This document shows, piece after piece, positions 1-9,780 of a stretch of 64,000 nt of DNA. The stretch comes from Azolla caroliniana (Eukaryota > Polypodiophyta). Under the pieces are notes generated by a model. That model ran no database searches. It saw only the letters and a program-made list of their open reading frames with translations, and was not told where the DNA came from. Position numbers and translations under genes: made by a program. Within the stretch, counting starts at the first letter, position 1. The number at the start of each line of letters is the position of its first letter. Where the stretch lies: assembly GCA_043228905.1 (NCBI GenBank), contig JBHGNT010000012.1:19654001-19718000 (forward strand), in the 5' to 3' direction.

Positions 1-95
1 GGTAGTTCCGGTCCGCAAGATCGGATGAAGCAAGCCGGTTACCGACTGGGCACCGAGATAGAAAGCTCCTCGAAGAACAAATCCTCGACAACAAG

Positions 96-743
96 GTGGA
101 GATGTCGTTGAGGGAGGTGCTTGGAATTTCAAAGAAGGAGTTCCACGATTCCATCGTGGACTTGGTGAAGCGGAAACGGTTCTCGATAGAGCTGGAACCG
201 GAGAAACCCGTGGAGGTGCGAACAACGTACCCGGAAGACATGGCCCTGGAAGACGAGTTGGCGGAAAGCCACTCTTCGAGGTTGCACTTGGCTAGAGCCA
301 CTATGGAGACCCCCATTCGGATCGGGGACGTCCAAGAGTCGGTGGTGGCGTTGATAGACCACGGTTCTGAGATCAACCTGATGTCTATGGACTTCTATAA
401 GAAGGGAAAGTGGCTGATCAACACCAAGCACGGGTGGAAGATACGCACAGTGACGCGCACCACGGAGGAGCTGCGCGGGGCTTGCCCGAATGTACGTGTG
501 AAAATCGGCGATGTCGAGATTGACCAACACTTCTTCATGCAAGAGACATCCTCGCACCCGGTGATACTAGGCGAACCGTATATTACGGCGGCATGCATGG
601 AGACAAAGGTGTTGGATAACGGTTCGGCATACGCACGCATGAAGAACCAAGATGGGCGACACTCCATCCAATTTCTGACAGTGCAACCGAACCATGAGCG
701 TAACCGCGAGACCCTCGGCGCCGATAGCCGAGGGGATTTTTAG
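96..743 (+). pseudogene. gypsy-type protease segment
   Basis: An open stretch of 215 codons. A retropepsin-like active-site motif D-H-G-S-E lies near residue 88, followed by hydrophobic beta-strand-like sequence and a second motif, V-I-L-G-E-P-Y, near residue 154 that matches the flap/ILG region of retroviral-type proteases. The usual D-S/T-G is D-H-G here, which could be natural variation or a lesion. It would have been released from a polyprotein. The first ATG in the stretch is not a real start, because polyprotein coding continues upstream from the window edge. Confidence 0.6.
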
Positions 744-1007
744 AGAGGGCTATCAAGGCATGGGGCCGCGATAGTCAGGACACCCCGGAGGAACACCACG
801 CGTGTACCATAGGTAGGACATTTTGGTTCTCCGACAACGGAGGTTGTACGATAACCGGCATTAGCGGCCGGGAAAGGAAGCGGGCAGAGGAACCTCTCAG
901 GGCGTACGGTGTCCTTGGCCCCGACGAGGAGATAGGCAGCTTCGTGGAGGCAATCTCTTTCGATGACACCTTGGGAGAATTAAGGAAGGCACTAGAAGAA
1001 GGCCTCA
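744..1007 (+). other. protease-RT linker of the gypsy fragment
   Basis: No open frame of useful length. The GC-rich composition is continuous with both neighbours, so this is frameshifted linker coding between the protease and RT segments rather than unrelated DNA. Confidence 0.4.
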
Positions 1008-1860
1008 GTGAAGACCGGACAATTCCGGTTTGTTCGGAAAGGATGTACGAATCCATTGTTGATTTCAAGAAAAGGGTCTAGTTGGATCAGACGGCCCGAG
1101 TGGATACGAAGTACAAGATTGGACCGGAAGGTGAGGCCAATCACGGCTCCCTTACCGGAGGGCAGCGAGGAACAGATGAAAGGGGTCGTGTCGGACCCAA
1201 GTTTGCGGAATCTAGCCGGCATAGGACACCGGTTCACTAACAAAACGTTACGGGAGCTCAAGGTCGGTGGGGGTGGCTTTCTACTGCCGGTGGAGGAGGA
1301 CCGGTTTCGGAGGATGCTCAGGAGGCACGGGAAGGCCTTCACATTCTCACCAAAGGAGATCAGGTGCGTAGACCCGATGATCGTTGAGCCAATGGTTATC
1401 TTCATGGTACTGCATGTGTCGTGAAATCTCAAGCCGATTCCAGTACCTAGAGCTCACATCCCGAAGTTGATGGAGCTGTTGAAGCAGAAGGTGGAGATGG
1501 GCATCCTCGAGCCGTCGAGCGCCCCATATTCGAATTGGTGGTTTACCGTGCCAAAGAAGAACGGCATGTTGCGTTTTATTCAGGCCATGCAGCCAGTCAA
1601 CAAGGTGACCATTCGGAATGCAGGAATCGGGCTGACCATTGATGAGTTCGCGGAAGCCTTCGCCGAAAGGTCAATTTATTCAGTCGGGGATCTGTACTCA
1701 AGGTAAGACCGATTCCAACTAGCCATAGAGAGCAGGGACATTACGACGATGCGGACCCCTCTCGGCCTAGTGCAGATGTGTACCCTACCGCAAGGAGGAA
1801 CCAACTCGGTGGCGCACATGGTGCAAATGTGTACCCTTTCCTCGGTTGTTGAAAAAAGGG
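1008..1860 (+). pseudogene. gypsy-type reverse transcriptase, catalytic palm deleted
   Basis: Two open stretches (1008-1424 and 1467-1706) encode the region just before and at the start of RT, including the typical 'ILEPSSAPYSN' and 'TVPKKNG' segments. After 1706 a stop follows, then fragments reading D-I-T-T-M-R-T-P-L-G-L and L-P-Q-G. At about 1815-1850 the sequence jumps straight into what should lie after the active site (K-F-E-W-S-G). The block holding the catalytic x-x-D-D pair is absent. A short direct repeat (gtgcAatgtgtaccct-like, at 1771 and 1821) brackets the gap and suggests slippage or template switching. Confidence 0.65.
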
Positions 1861-1903
1861 CGCAAGTTTGAGTGGAGCGGGGAACATACGGTCGGTCTAG
1901 AGA

Positions 1904-2629
1904 TTGAAAGAAGCGCTTACCGCGGCACCGACATTCCGAAAAGCGGTTTACGGTAAGGAGGCCCCGATTTACGTGACCGTAGATATGAGGTCAACTGGGA
2001 TAGGATGGGTGGTTAACCAAGAGTACAAAAACAGCATGAGGTTCCCCATCTGGTTCGGAGCAAAGGTACTTAGTGAACGACAGAGAGGATACGCCCAAGT
2101 TAAACGCGAACTCTGGGGTATCATTTCGGCGGTCAAGGCCGACAAAGACTACTTGATCGGGGCAGAGGTGATAATTGAGATGGACCGCCTACCAATCCTC
2201 GGTATGGTTTCCGGATGCGCGACACTAGGCCTGGCGATGCTCAGGTGGATAGCGTACATTAAGTCCCTGAATCTGGAGATACGGCACATCTCCGGGAAGG
2301 ACAACGCCATGGCCGACATGTTTTCGAGGGCGCGGTTTGATGATGAAGACGGCATGGTTTCGAAGGACGAGGAAGTCGATGTGGACTTCTTGAAGTCGGC
2401 TTATGTGACGACGAGGGAAGGGAGCACCCCGATGCTCAATGAGTTTGACGAGGGCGAGTACAACGGGGAGTGGCTCCAGATCGGTGGGTTCCTAAAGACA
2501 ATGACGTCGAACGCGGCGTGGACGAGAGAAGAGGCGGACCAGATCCAAAAGAAAGCGTACCGGTTCTTCCTACAGCATGGAAGCATATGGAAACACCCGA
2601 AGAAGCAAGGCGGCATCCCACTCCGGTAG
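1904..2629 (+). pseudogene. gypsy-type RNase H segment
   Basis: 241 open codons directly downstream of the damaged RT. The pattern Y-V-T-V-D-M-R-S-T-G-I-G-W-V, then S-E-R-Q-R-x-Y-A-Q-V-K-R-E-L-W-G and I-S-G-K-D-N-A-M-A-D-x-F-S-R is the RNase H signature of Ty3/gypsy pol. Acidic residues expected for the active site (first D, E of R-E-L, last D) are visible. It ends with a stop at 2629, whereas related pol proteins run on into integrase, so this is a frame break. Confidence 0.7.
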
Positions 2630-3143
2630 TGGCGAAGAAGGAAGAGAAGGAGGCGTTGCTAACGGCATATCACGAGAGTCCCTAGGCCGGACATCACGGG
2701 ACGTGGGCCACATTCAAAAAGCTGAAGGAGAAGTATTGGTGGCCGGGATTGTACCGGGACATTCATCAGTTCGTAACGACTTGTGAGAGCTGCCAGATGC
2801 ATTCCGTGGTCCGACATCGGGACGAGCTACACCTGACTTACCTGCCAACCGTCCACTTCAAGTGGATGGTGGACTTGGTGCTGGCAAGAGAGGATTTGAT
2901 GAACCACGTGGAGGGTCAGGCATTGCCGAACAAGACGATTGCAGTCGTGTGCCGGTTCCTAATTGAGGAAGTGGTGTGCCAGTACGGGTGCATGGGAAAG
3001 ATCGTGACTGACCGGGGGGAGTTGGATGCGCAGGAAGCCGACAAGCTATTCAGTCGGCTAGGGGTTAAGCTTTCCCTCACTACAACGTACAATCCGGAGG
3101 CAAACGGGAAGGTAGAGTGCGGGCACGGGCCGATTGTGAAGGC
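2630..3143 (+). pseudogene. gypsy-type integrase segment
   Basis: Continues from RNase H in shifted frames. The pieces show the zinc-binding tail C-E-S-C, a K-W-M-V-D-L-V segment carrying the first catalytic Asp region, D-R-G-E-L near residue 85 of the 2749-3273 stretch, and Y-N-P-E-A-N-G-K-V-E, the usual integrase core end with its catalytic Glu. Coding similarity stops at about 3143, after G-P-I-V-K-A-M-F. The rest of that open frame is translated from the Copia-derived repeat and is an artefact. Confidence 0.65.
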
Positions 3144-3723
3144 GATGTTCACTTCGGCTGGTATCTGGTTCGAACGATCTCAAGTGTTCGCTTCGGCTTG
3201 TACCCGGTTCAGACGGTATCTGGTTCTCAACACGCCCCCTCACGCTCAACTCGGGTTGGTTTCTTTCGGTTGATGTTCGCTTCGGCTGGTATCCGGTTCG
3301 AACAATCTCCAGTGTCCGCTTTGGCTTGTACCTGGTTCATACGGTATCCGGTTCTCAACACGCCCCCTCAAGCTCAACTCGGGTTGGTTTCTTTTGGTTG
3401 ATGTTCGCTTTGGCTGGTATCCGATTCAAACGATCTCTAGTGTCTGCTTCGGCTTGTAACTGGTTCAGACAGTATCTGGTTCTCACTTGTACTCCCCCTC
3501 AAGTTTGGCAAGTCAGGGATTGTTAATCCAAGGTATGTTGAGCTTGATTCTCAACACACCCCCTCAAGCTCAACTCGGGTTGGTTTCTTTCGGTTGATGT
3601 TCGCTTCGGCTGGTATCCAGTTCGAATGATCTCCAATGTTCACTTCGGCTTGTAAACAGTTCAGACGGTATCTGGTTCTCGCTTGTACTCCCCCTCAAGC
3701 TTGGCAAGTCAGGGATTGCCAAT
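3144..3723 (-). repeat. 128-bp tandem repeat built from a Copia polypurine tract and its spacer
   Basis: The word 'gatgttc(g/a)cttcggctggtatc' recurs at 3144, 3272, 3400 and 3596, giving periods of 128, 128 and 196. On the minus strand each unit carries a polypurine tract (PPT) of the form 'ttgagggggcg' or 'ttgagggggagt' plus the spacer that normally separates two PPTs at the 3' end of this Copia family. Five PPT copies are visible (near 3235, 3363, 3492, 3560 and 3690). This is local amplification of the 3' end of element A. Confidence 0.8.
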
Positions 3724-5074
3724 CCAAGGTCTGACATGAATTGTCGAAACTTGTCGGCTCCTAGGGCTTTGGTGAAGATGTCGGTCGTTTGAAGATTTGT
3801 GTTGATGTGTTGAAGGTCGACATCTCCGGTGTGAACACGCTCTCGAATGAAGTGATAGTGGACTTTGATATGCTTTGTGTGTGTGTGGAACACCGAGTTC
3901 GGAGCCAGATAAATATTGCTCATGTTTTCACACTAGAGGGGAGTCAGATCCTTGATGGGAACGCCCAGATTCTTCAAAATCCTCTTGAGCCATACGGCTT
4001 CACATATAGCTACGGTTGCACCCCTGTATTTGGCCTCCGTACTTGAAAGAGTGACGGTCGGCTGCTTTTTGCTACTCCACGAAATCGCTCCGCTACCAAG
4101 GGAGAAGACAAAACCAGAGGTTGATCGTCGATCGGCTTTCAGGCCGGCCCAGTCGGCATCTGTGTACCATTCGAGTCGAATTGGTGTCACTGATTTGTAG
4201 AGAATGTCGTAATCCATTGTGCCGCTCACGTATCGTAATACTCGCTTAGCGCAATCAAAATGGATATCTTGCAGAGTATGCATAAAATTGGCTAAGGAGT
4301 CCGACTGGATAGTCGAGTGATCGTGAGATAGATGAGGCTCCCGATCAGTTGACGATATTGAGTCAGCTCGCACTCGTCTGTGCCGGAATCGACATCTATT
4401 TTGAGGTTTCAATCGAGAAGGGTTGCCACAGATTTGCACTCAGCCATCCCAAACTTGTATAACAAGTTGAGGATGTAGTGGCGTTAAGAAATCATAATGC
4501 CGGTCAGAATTCGAATTACTTCGATTCCAAGGAAGTAATGGAGCTCCTTCATGTCCATCATCTCAAATTTGCTAGAGAGAAGGGACTTGACCTTGTTGAT
4601 GTCGACTAGACTTTCATCTCCAATGACCAGATCATCTACATATAAGATTATGACAAACGGGCTTCCTGAGTCGTTTCATATGTAGAGGGAGTTGTCGGAT
4701 TTCAACATTTGAAAGCTGATTTGATGAAGAGATTGCGTTATCTTCGAATGCCAAGCACGTAGTGCTTGTTTAAGGCCATAAAGAGGCTTCTTGAGTTGGC
4801 AGACGGCTTTCAGATGAATGTTGGATTCGAAGCCGCGTGGTTGTACCATGTACACCTCCTCTTCTAATTCGCCTTGAAGAAAGTTGTTCTTGACGTCCAT
4901 CTGGTGGAGATGCCACCCTTTCGCTGATGTGAGTGCGATCACGGTTCGCACAGTCCTCATCTTTCCCACCAGGGCAAATGTCTCTTCGTAGTCGACTCCA
5001 TGTGTCTGTGCGTATCCTTTCGCTATGAGTCGAGCTTTGCAGCAATTTACGGAGCCGTCGGCATTATACTTCAC
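3570..5074 (-). pseudogene. Copia A reverse transcriptase and RNase H
   Basis: 4676-5074 encodes the RT start ([11 protein letters not shown], then H-Q-M-D-V-K-N-N-F-L, L-Y-G-L-K-Q-A). The Y-V-D-D active site follows after an in-frame stop at about 4673. 3933-4439 and 3570-3923 give RNase H (Y-T-D-A-D-W-A-G, S-S-T-E-A-K-Y). The T-D-I-F-T-K-A-L-G-A-D-K end matches the C terminus of Copia pol. Several stops and at least two frame changes are present. Confidence 0.75.
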
Positions 5075-5730
5075 CTTGTAAATCCATCTGCAGCTGATTG
5101 CCTTCTTGTGCGGTGACTAGGGAACAAGATCCCATGTCTCATTTTTGGAGAGTGCTTGCATCTCCTCATTCATCGATTCAACCCATCTAGGGTCCTTTGC
5201 GGCTTTGGAAAACGTTTTCGGCTCTCGTACAGTTGCGACCTTCATCATAAAAGCGTAAATATACTCATCGTAGCCGAATCGGCTTACTAGGTTCTTTTCT
5301 CAGGTGGATTGGCGGAGCTTCTTGTTTGTGGATACTAAGGCTTTCTTCACTCCATTTGTCCGGATGTTGAGGCCTTCGAACTAACTATCGAGGGAGTGAG
5401 TCAATTCGTTGCCGTCAAAGTGATCGTCTTCATATTCCGGTATTTTCGCCTTGTCTTTGTCCATCTTCGGACTACACCGAGATGTGTTTTGGTCGCACGG
5501 GAGCTCTTGTGGCCCACTAAGCCTTGTCGTAATCGGACTTTCTTCGAACATGTGTTCGAGTCAATCTCCATCTTCTATCTCTTGTTCGGCGGATTCAGGC
5601 CATGCGAGATCAAACTTGAAGTTGTCTCTAGTGCATACTAGGATGCTGACTCATCGAAAACGACGTACCCCTTTTGCTCCAGTGAGTATCCTACGAGGAT
5701 ACATTTCTCAGACTTCGGGTCGAGCATTTG

Positions 5731-6688
5731 TCACTTCTCATCGGGGATGTGCACGTATGCAATGGAGCCGAATATCCGAACATGTGATAGATCCAGCTTC
5801 TTTCCGAAAAACTTCTCATGCGGGGTAACCTCATGCACTCCAGATCTCGTGCACTGATTTGTGAGGTACACGGCAGTATCCACTACTTCGGCCCAATATG
5901 ACTTCAGCAGATACTTTTCGTTCATCATGGCCCGTGCTACTTCGAGGATGTGCAGATTCTTTCGTTCAGCTACTCTGTTCAATTGTGGAGTGTGTCGACA
6001 TGAAAACTCTCGCCGAATTCCTTCTTTCCTTAGAAAAGCCGAAAATTCGTCAGAGAAGTACTCTTTTCCTCCATCCGACCGAAGACATCGTACATGTTGG
6101 CCCGTGGCTTTCTCGACTTCATTCTTAAATTTTTGGAAGTGTCTGAACAGTTCACTCTTTTACCGCATGGGGTAGATCCATATGTGTCTGGAGAATTCTT
6201 CAATGAAGGCCATGTAGTATCAACATCCACCGAATGTAGTTGTTTGAGTTGGTCCCGACTCCCCATACATTAGAATGAATTACGTCGGGTACACCTTTGA
6301 TCACGTTTCTCTCCTTCGGGAACGGGTGTCGATGTTGTTTGCCGAATTGGCAAGCTACACATACGCCTTCAATCTCTTTCTCTTTGAAGGTCGGGAGTCC
6401 GATGATGACTCCTTTCGATTGCATTGCCTTGAGTTTTTGGAGGTTGTTGTGGCCAATCCACTTGTGCCACAACTCTATGTCGGTGTTGGGTTTGGTACCT
6501 TTTGCAAACATGGCCGATTTCATCTCGTGCGAGTCAAGAATGAACATTCGGCCCTCTCTTCGTCCACAAGTGATGAGTCGACCCTCTATTTCGATGACGC
6601 AACCGCCTTGGTTGAATCGAACTTGCATCCCTTGCTCAAAAATTTGGCCAACATAGACCAAATTCTTCGTAATGGTAGGTACATGCAA
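5731..6688 (-). pseudogene. Copia A integrase
   Basis: 6200-6688 carries the GAG-pre-integrase zinc finger (H-K-W-I-G-H, then C-V-A-C-Q-F-G-K). 5731-5982 carries the core end (E-V-A-R-A-M-M-N-E-K, F-G-S-I-A-Y-V-H-I-P-D). The first catalytic Asp in the usual H-S/L-D-V-W-G is Asn here (H-S-N-V-W-G), so strand transfer would be lost even without the stops. The second acidic site (S-D-G-G-K-E-Y) still reads correctly in the intervening, frameshifted part. Confidence 0.7.
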
Positions 6689-6790
6689 GACATTCTTAAT
6701 GTAAGTTTGGCCACCTTCTTTGCTGAATGGAACATTGCCGATGTGCCAAATCGGATGAGTAGTGTCATCTCTGGTTTCGACATAGTCAGA

Positions 6791-7018
6791 TCAATCCAGC
6801 TCTCGAAGTTCTCCGAACCATTCTTGATGAGACGTCATATGGTTCGAGGCACCGGAGTCAACGAACCATATGTCTTCCGAACTACATGCACTATTTGAAG
6901 TAGAAGCCGACATAGAATTTGCTCTATGTCTCATCAGGAACATTCTGCCATTATCATCATAGTCAGAGTTGGTTGCGTAATTGGTGAGTTGTCGACTAGT
7001 GGAAGCTGACTCGCACAT
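6791..7018 (-). pseudogene. Copia A protease segment
   Basis: Contains I-W-F-V-D-S-G-A-S-N-H-M, the intact Copia protease active site (D-S-G-A). Preceded by a short linker and cut by a stop at 6791. This is the best-preserved protease of the three related elements that can be followed on both sides. Confidence 0.7.
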
Positions 7019-7027
7019 CTTCTTTCA

Positions 7028-7069
7028 GCACTCTTCTTCGTGGTGACCAACTTTGTTGCAATATCCGCA
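7028..7069 (-). pseudogene. CCHC zinc knuckle of Copia A
   Basis: Minus-strand translation gives C-G-Y-C-N-K-V-G-H-H-E-E-E-C, an exact CX2CX4HX4C nucleic-acid-binding knuckle at the end of gag. Stops lie close by. Confidence 0.75.
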
Positions 7070-7411
7070 TTCGATCGAGGTTTGTCGGCTCAGGCCGGAA
7101 TCGAAGCTCCCCCTTCATCCGAAGGTTCCTTGATGTCTTCTGTCTTGTTGCCGAAATTGGGAGTTGTTTTCATGAGTCGAACCTCATCCGCCTCGTCCTT
7201 GGCCGAATCGGCCTCTTGCCCGGCCGCATCCTCTTCCTCCATTCGAATGTGTGTAGAGCATGTGGCCTTCCAAGTCATTGCTCCTTATTTGAACATGGTT
7301 TTCTTCGACCAACAACATGGATTGAAGATCAAAGAATGAGGGTGGATTCTCTCATGCTAGTACGGCGGTCCTCATCATACCGAACCGTGGTGCAAGGCCA
7401 TTGAGGCATAT

Positions 7412-7861
7412 TTACACCATCTCATCATCGTCCACATGGACACTTATTGAGCCGAGTGAGTCATAAAGCTCCGTGATCTTCAAGGTGTAGCTTATGACGG
7501 ACATATCCCTTTGTTGGATGTTGTTCAACTCTTGGTGTAGTTGAAGCTTTCTCGCAGTTGTGTTGGCGGCGAAAATCTTTCGTAGATTCTCCCACACTTC
7601 CTTCAGCGTCTCAACTTCTCGAATGTAGCCAAGCATGTGGTCATGAACACATGTCGCCAAGCAATACATTACTCAACTCGCCACTTGCTCCCATGTTGAG
7701 TAGTCGGCATCCTTCGGGTCGGGTCGATTTTCTTGTGCTCCTTTGATGTAGCTCCAATATCCTTGACTGACATGGTATTGGTGCATCTTGTACTCCCAAG
7801 ATGCAAAATTGTTTCGGTCCAACTTCTCGCTAGGGAGAGCGCACCCCATTTGAGTATTCAT
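7412..7861 (-). pseudogene. Copia A gag
   Basis: Begins with M-N-T-Q-M-G and continues L-D-R-N-N-F-A-S-W-E-Y-K-M, the same start as element B. The second piece contains Q-R-D-M-S-V-I-S-Y-T-L-K-I, typical of the UBN2/gag region that forms the particle shell. A stop separates the two pieces at about 7670. The start is chosen because the same ATG context is found in element B and it lies about 145 bp inside the primer-binding site. Confidence 0.7.
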
Positions 7862-8004
7862 TGTCGATGAAGCTTTCTTTCTTCTTTTCCTTCCCTCTTG
7901 AACAAGAGCTATGTAGTCGCACTACGATAGCGATGAACCGGTTCCTCTCGAACGTCGGCGTAGAACACAACACACACGAATGGGCTAGATCGAGCTACCA
8001 AACC

Positions 8005-8012
8005 GCTCTGAT
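8005..8012 (-). promoter_or_regulatory. partial tRNA-iMet primer-binding site of Copia A
   Basis: Minus strand reads atcagagc directly inside the LTR end ...cctaaca. This is the 3' part of the tggtatcagagc site seen intact in elements B and D, and the first bases have been lost. Confidence 0.6.
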
Positions 8013-8190
8013 GTTAGGAATATGTCCTTCCAGTGGGAGGAGCCGACTGCTCGGAGAGAGCCAACAGTCGAAGACAGGGAGCAGTCGACTGATCGAATGA
8101 GAGCCAACGGTTGAGTCGACTTAGAGAGAGTTGATCGAGGTTACCTCTTCCATGGACTTGAGTAGACCGATTTTATAATCAATCAGGCGT
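8012..8190 (-). mobile_element. 5' LTR of Copia A (outer edge uncertain)
   Basis: On the minus strand it ends ...ggacatattcctaaca and carries a TATA-like run (tgattataaaatc) at about 8172. This 3' end does not resemble the LTR end of element B (...attctttaca), so A may be chimeric or from another subfamily. The first about 50 bp recur at 11402. Confidence 0.5.
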
Positions 8191-8324
8191 AGATGCAATT
8201 CATTATCCGAACTACTATTCAGTATTTCTAGCGCCCTCTTTGATGCAATTCGAGATTCTCAAGAGTTTTCAAAGGCACATTATGAAAACTTAACAAAAAG
8301 ACCTCTCGTCAAATCAAATATTGT

Positions 8325-8393
8325 GGGGGCATTCCGAGAATTGAACTCAGGACCTCCCGCCTAAGCGAGAATCATTCCACTAGACGAAATGCC
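8325..8393 (-). pseudogene. tRNA-Pro pseudogene, copy 1
   Basis: Minus strand starts ggcatttcgtctagtgga and ends cggaatgccccc, so acceptor ends and the T arm (gagttcaattctc) are kept. Several bases of the anticodon arm are missing (ttctcgcttaggcgggag), so it cannot decode. Confidence 0.75.
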
Positions 8394-8452
8394 ATTATGA
8401 ATTTAAAAACAAGTACATGCACATTATGACAACTCATCGAAGCTAATATTGT

Positions 8453-8526
8453 GGGGGCCTTCAAAGAATTGAACATTAAGACCTCTTGTGCCCTAAGGAA
8501 GAATCATGCCCCTAGACCAAATGCCC
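8453..8526 (-). pseudogene. tRNA-Pro pseudogene, copy 2
   Basis: The 5' half gggcatttggtctag is perfect. The T arm has decayed (tgttcaattctttg) and the anticodon stem is mismatched. Confidence 0.7.
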
Positions 8527-8551
8527 TTGTGAGTTTTCAAAATCACATTCT

Positions 8552-8605
8552 AACTCGGGGCCTCTCGCACTCTAAGCGAGAATCATGCTACTAGACCAAA
8601 TGCCC
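8552..8605 (-). pseudogene. tRNA-Pro pseudogene, copy 3 (3' truncated)
   Basis: Keeps gggcatttggtctagtag and the anticodon stem (ctcgcttagagtgcgag) and ends at ccccgagtta. The T arm and 3' acceptor strand are gone. Confidence 0.65.
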
Positions 8606-8660
8606 TTGTGAATTTAAAAAGAAGCTTTAGAAGATATGGTTGTTTGTCAAGCTAGTATTG

Positions 8661-8725
8661 TGGGGCCATTCCGAGAATTGAACTCGGGACCTCACCCAAG
8701 AATCATGCTACTAGAACAAATGAGC
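8661..8725 (-). pseudogene. tRNA-Pro pseudogene, copy 4
   Basis: The T arm and 3' acceptor are almost perfect (cccgagttcaattctcgg, aatggccc). The 5' half is diverged and the anticodon region is shortened. Confidence 0.65.
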
Positions 8726-8760
8726 TTTTGAATGTCAAGTTTTGTAGCCGCAATTACATA

Positions 8761-8806
8761 ACGGAACCTCTTGCACCGGAAGCGAGAATAATTACACTAG
8801 ACCAAA
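8761..8806 (-). pseudogene. tRNA-Pro pseudogene, copy 5 (fragment)
   Basis: Only the D-arm-like tttggtctagtgtaat and the anticodon-stem remnant followed by gcaagaggttcc are visible. Confidence 0.45.
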
Positions 8807-8866
8807 TCCTTGTGACAAGTTTTATCAAATCACATTCAAGTAACCTCTCATCCGAGTAAGTAAAAC

Positions 8867-8914
8867 GGGGGCATTCCACCCTAAGCAAGAATCATGTCAC
8901 TAGACCAAATGCCC
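8867..8914 (-). pseudogene. tRNA-Pro pseudogene, copy 6 (internal deletion)
   Basis: 5' gggcatttggtctagtgaca joined through the anticodon stem start (ttcttgcttaggg) directly to 3' tggaatgccccc. The T arm and half the anticodon arm are deleted. Confidence 0.65.
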
Positions 8915-8940
8915 TTGTCAATTTTGACACGTGTAGGTAA

Positions 8941-9580
8941 AATATATTACAAATATATTTGACAACGAGCTTATTGATGTGGCCTTGAGGAAGTTGATTT
9001 TTCTATTTTTTATTATGATGAGTGATTATGGTGTGGGAACAGAAGCAGATTTTCATGACTAAGTGAGAAATTGTTTTTTTTTAACTCGTTTGTTGTGTTG
9101 TCCATACAAGATTTCGTTGATAATCAGCAACATTGACAGATGGTTGATGTTGATTGAATGAAGCGGGTTTTATTTTTCATTACGATGATTGATGATGGCG
9201 GTGGGGATTGAAGCATGTTTCCATGAAGAGAGGATAAGTGAAGATGGTGTGATGGCCGAAGCATATCATGAGGAGATGTGGAAATTGTTTGCACTTAATT
9301 TGTTGTTGTTTTTCACAAGCCATTGTTGGTAATCGATGAGATGTTTGATGCGTACTGAATGAAGTAGTTTTTTTCTTTTGAGATAATGATGAGTGGGAAG
9401 CATATTTTTCTTGAGGAGCCGTTGTTTGACGTAGTTGATTGTCTGTTTTTCATTACGATGAGTGATGGGGGTGTGGAAATTGAAGCATATTTTCATGAGA
9501 TGAGTGTTGATGGTGTGGGAGCTGAAGCAGATGATGAGATTATAATATCATTTTGTTCTCATAGGTACATCTTTTGGGAG

Positions 9581-9616
<36 letters not shown>

Positions 9617-9780
9617 TGTTGTTCAATAGGATGATTATTGATGACGGTAGAGATTGAAGCATATTGCTATGATGAGAGGATGAGTGATGATGGCGTGGAG
9701 GCCGAAGCAATTCATGAGGAGAGGAGGAAATATTCTAGCCTCATTTTGTTTGTTATTTGTACAGGAATTGGGTGGTAATC
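8941..9780. repeat. degenerate copies of a 165-bp tandem repeat, with an AT microsatellite
   Basis: Diverged units share 'gatgagtgatgatggngtgg', 'gaagcatattttcatgag' and 'gatggttgatgtngattgaatgaag' (near 9000, 9150, 9340, 9480 and 9640). A (TA)n run sits at about 9583-9615. No open frame spans units, and short open stretches here are by-products of the repeat. Confidence 0.6.

Larger units (their letters stand above)
1..3143 (+). mobile_element. Ty3/gypsy-type retroelement fragment, internally deleted
   Basis: Successive plus-strand segments read as aspartic protease, linker, N-terminal reverse transcriptase (RT), RNase H and integrase, which is the Ty3/gypsy order. The frame is broken several times, both LTRs are missing, and the left end runs off the window. 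Base composition looks clearly GC-richer than the AT-rich surroundings, so it may be a different lineage from the Copia elements next to it. The right edge is abrupt: integrase-like coding stops at about 3143, where a Copia-derived tandem repeat begins. No known full-length relative was consulted, so lineage within Ty3/gypsy is left open. Confidence 0.8.
3530..8190 (-). mobile_element. Copia retrotransposon A, degenerate
   Basis: Reading down the minus strand the order is 5' LTR (about 8190-8012), primer-binding site, gag, zinc knuckle, protease, integrase, RT, RNase H, PPT and a stub of 3' LTR, the Ty1/copia order. Same family as elements B and C: the gag start, zinc knuckle, protease site and RT are recognisably the same protein. 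The 3' LTR is reduced to its first bases (tgttgagaatcaagctcaac, minus strand, at about 3558) and then replaced by PPT-spacer repeats. Many stops and frameshifts make it non-autonomous. Confidence 0.85.
8200..8940 (-). repeat. array of tRNA-Pro-derived units
   Basis: Six units, spaced roughly 95-130 bp, each read on the minus strand as a damaged tRNA-Pro (GGGCATTTGGTCTAG 5' half, T-arm and GGAATGCCCC 3' end). Linkers with 'cacattatgaaaa' and 'acctctcgtcaaa' words separate them. The same linker-plus-tRNA unit appears again at 10780-11260, on the other side of a different tandem repeat. Confidence 0.75.

Noticed and set aside
3058-3526. Open frames running from the gypsy integrase into repeated sequence
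   Set aside because: The frame crosses the junction at about 3143 into Copia non-coding repeats; the repeated peptide follows the 128-bp unit.
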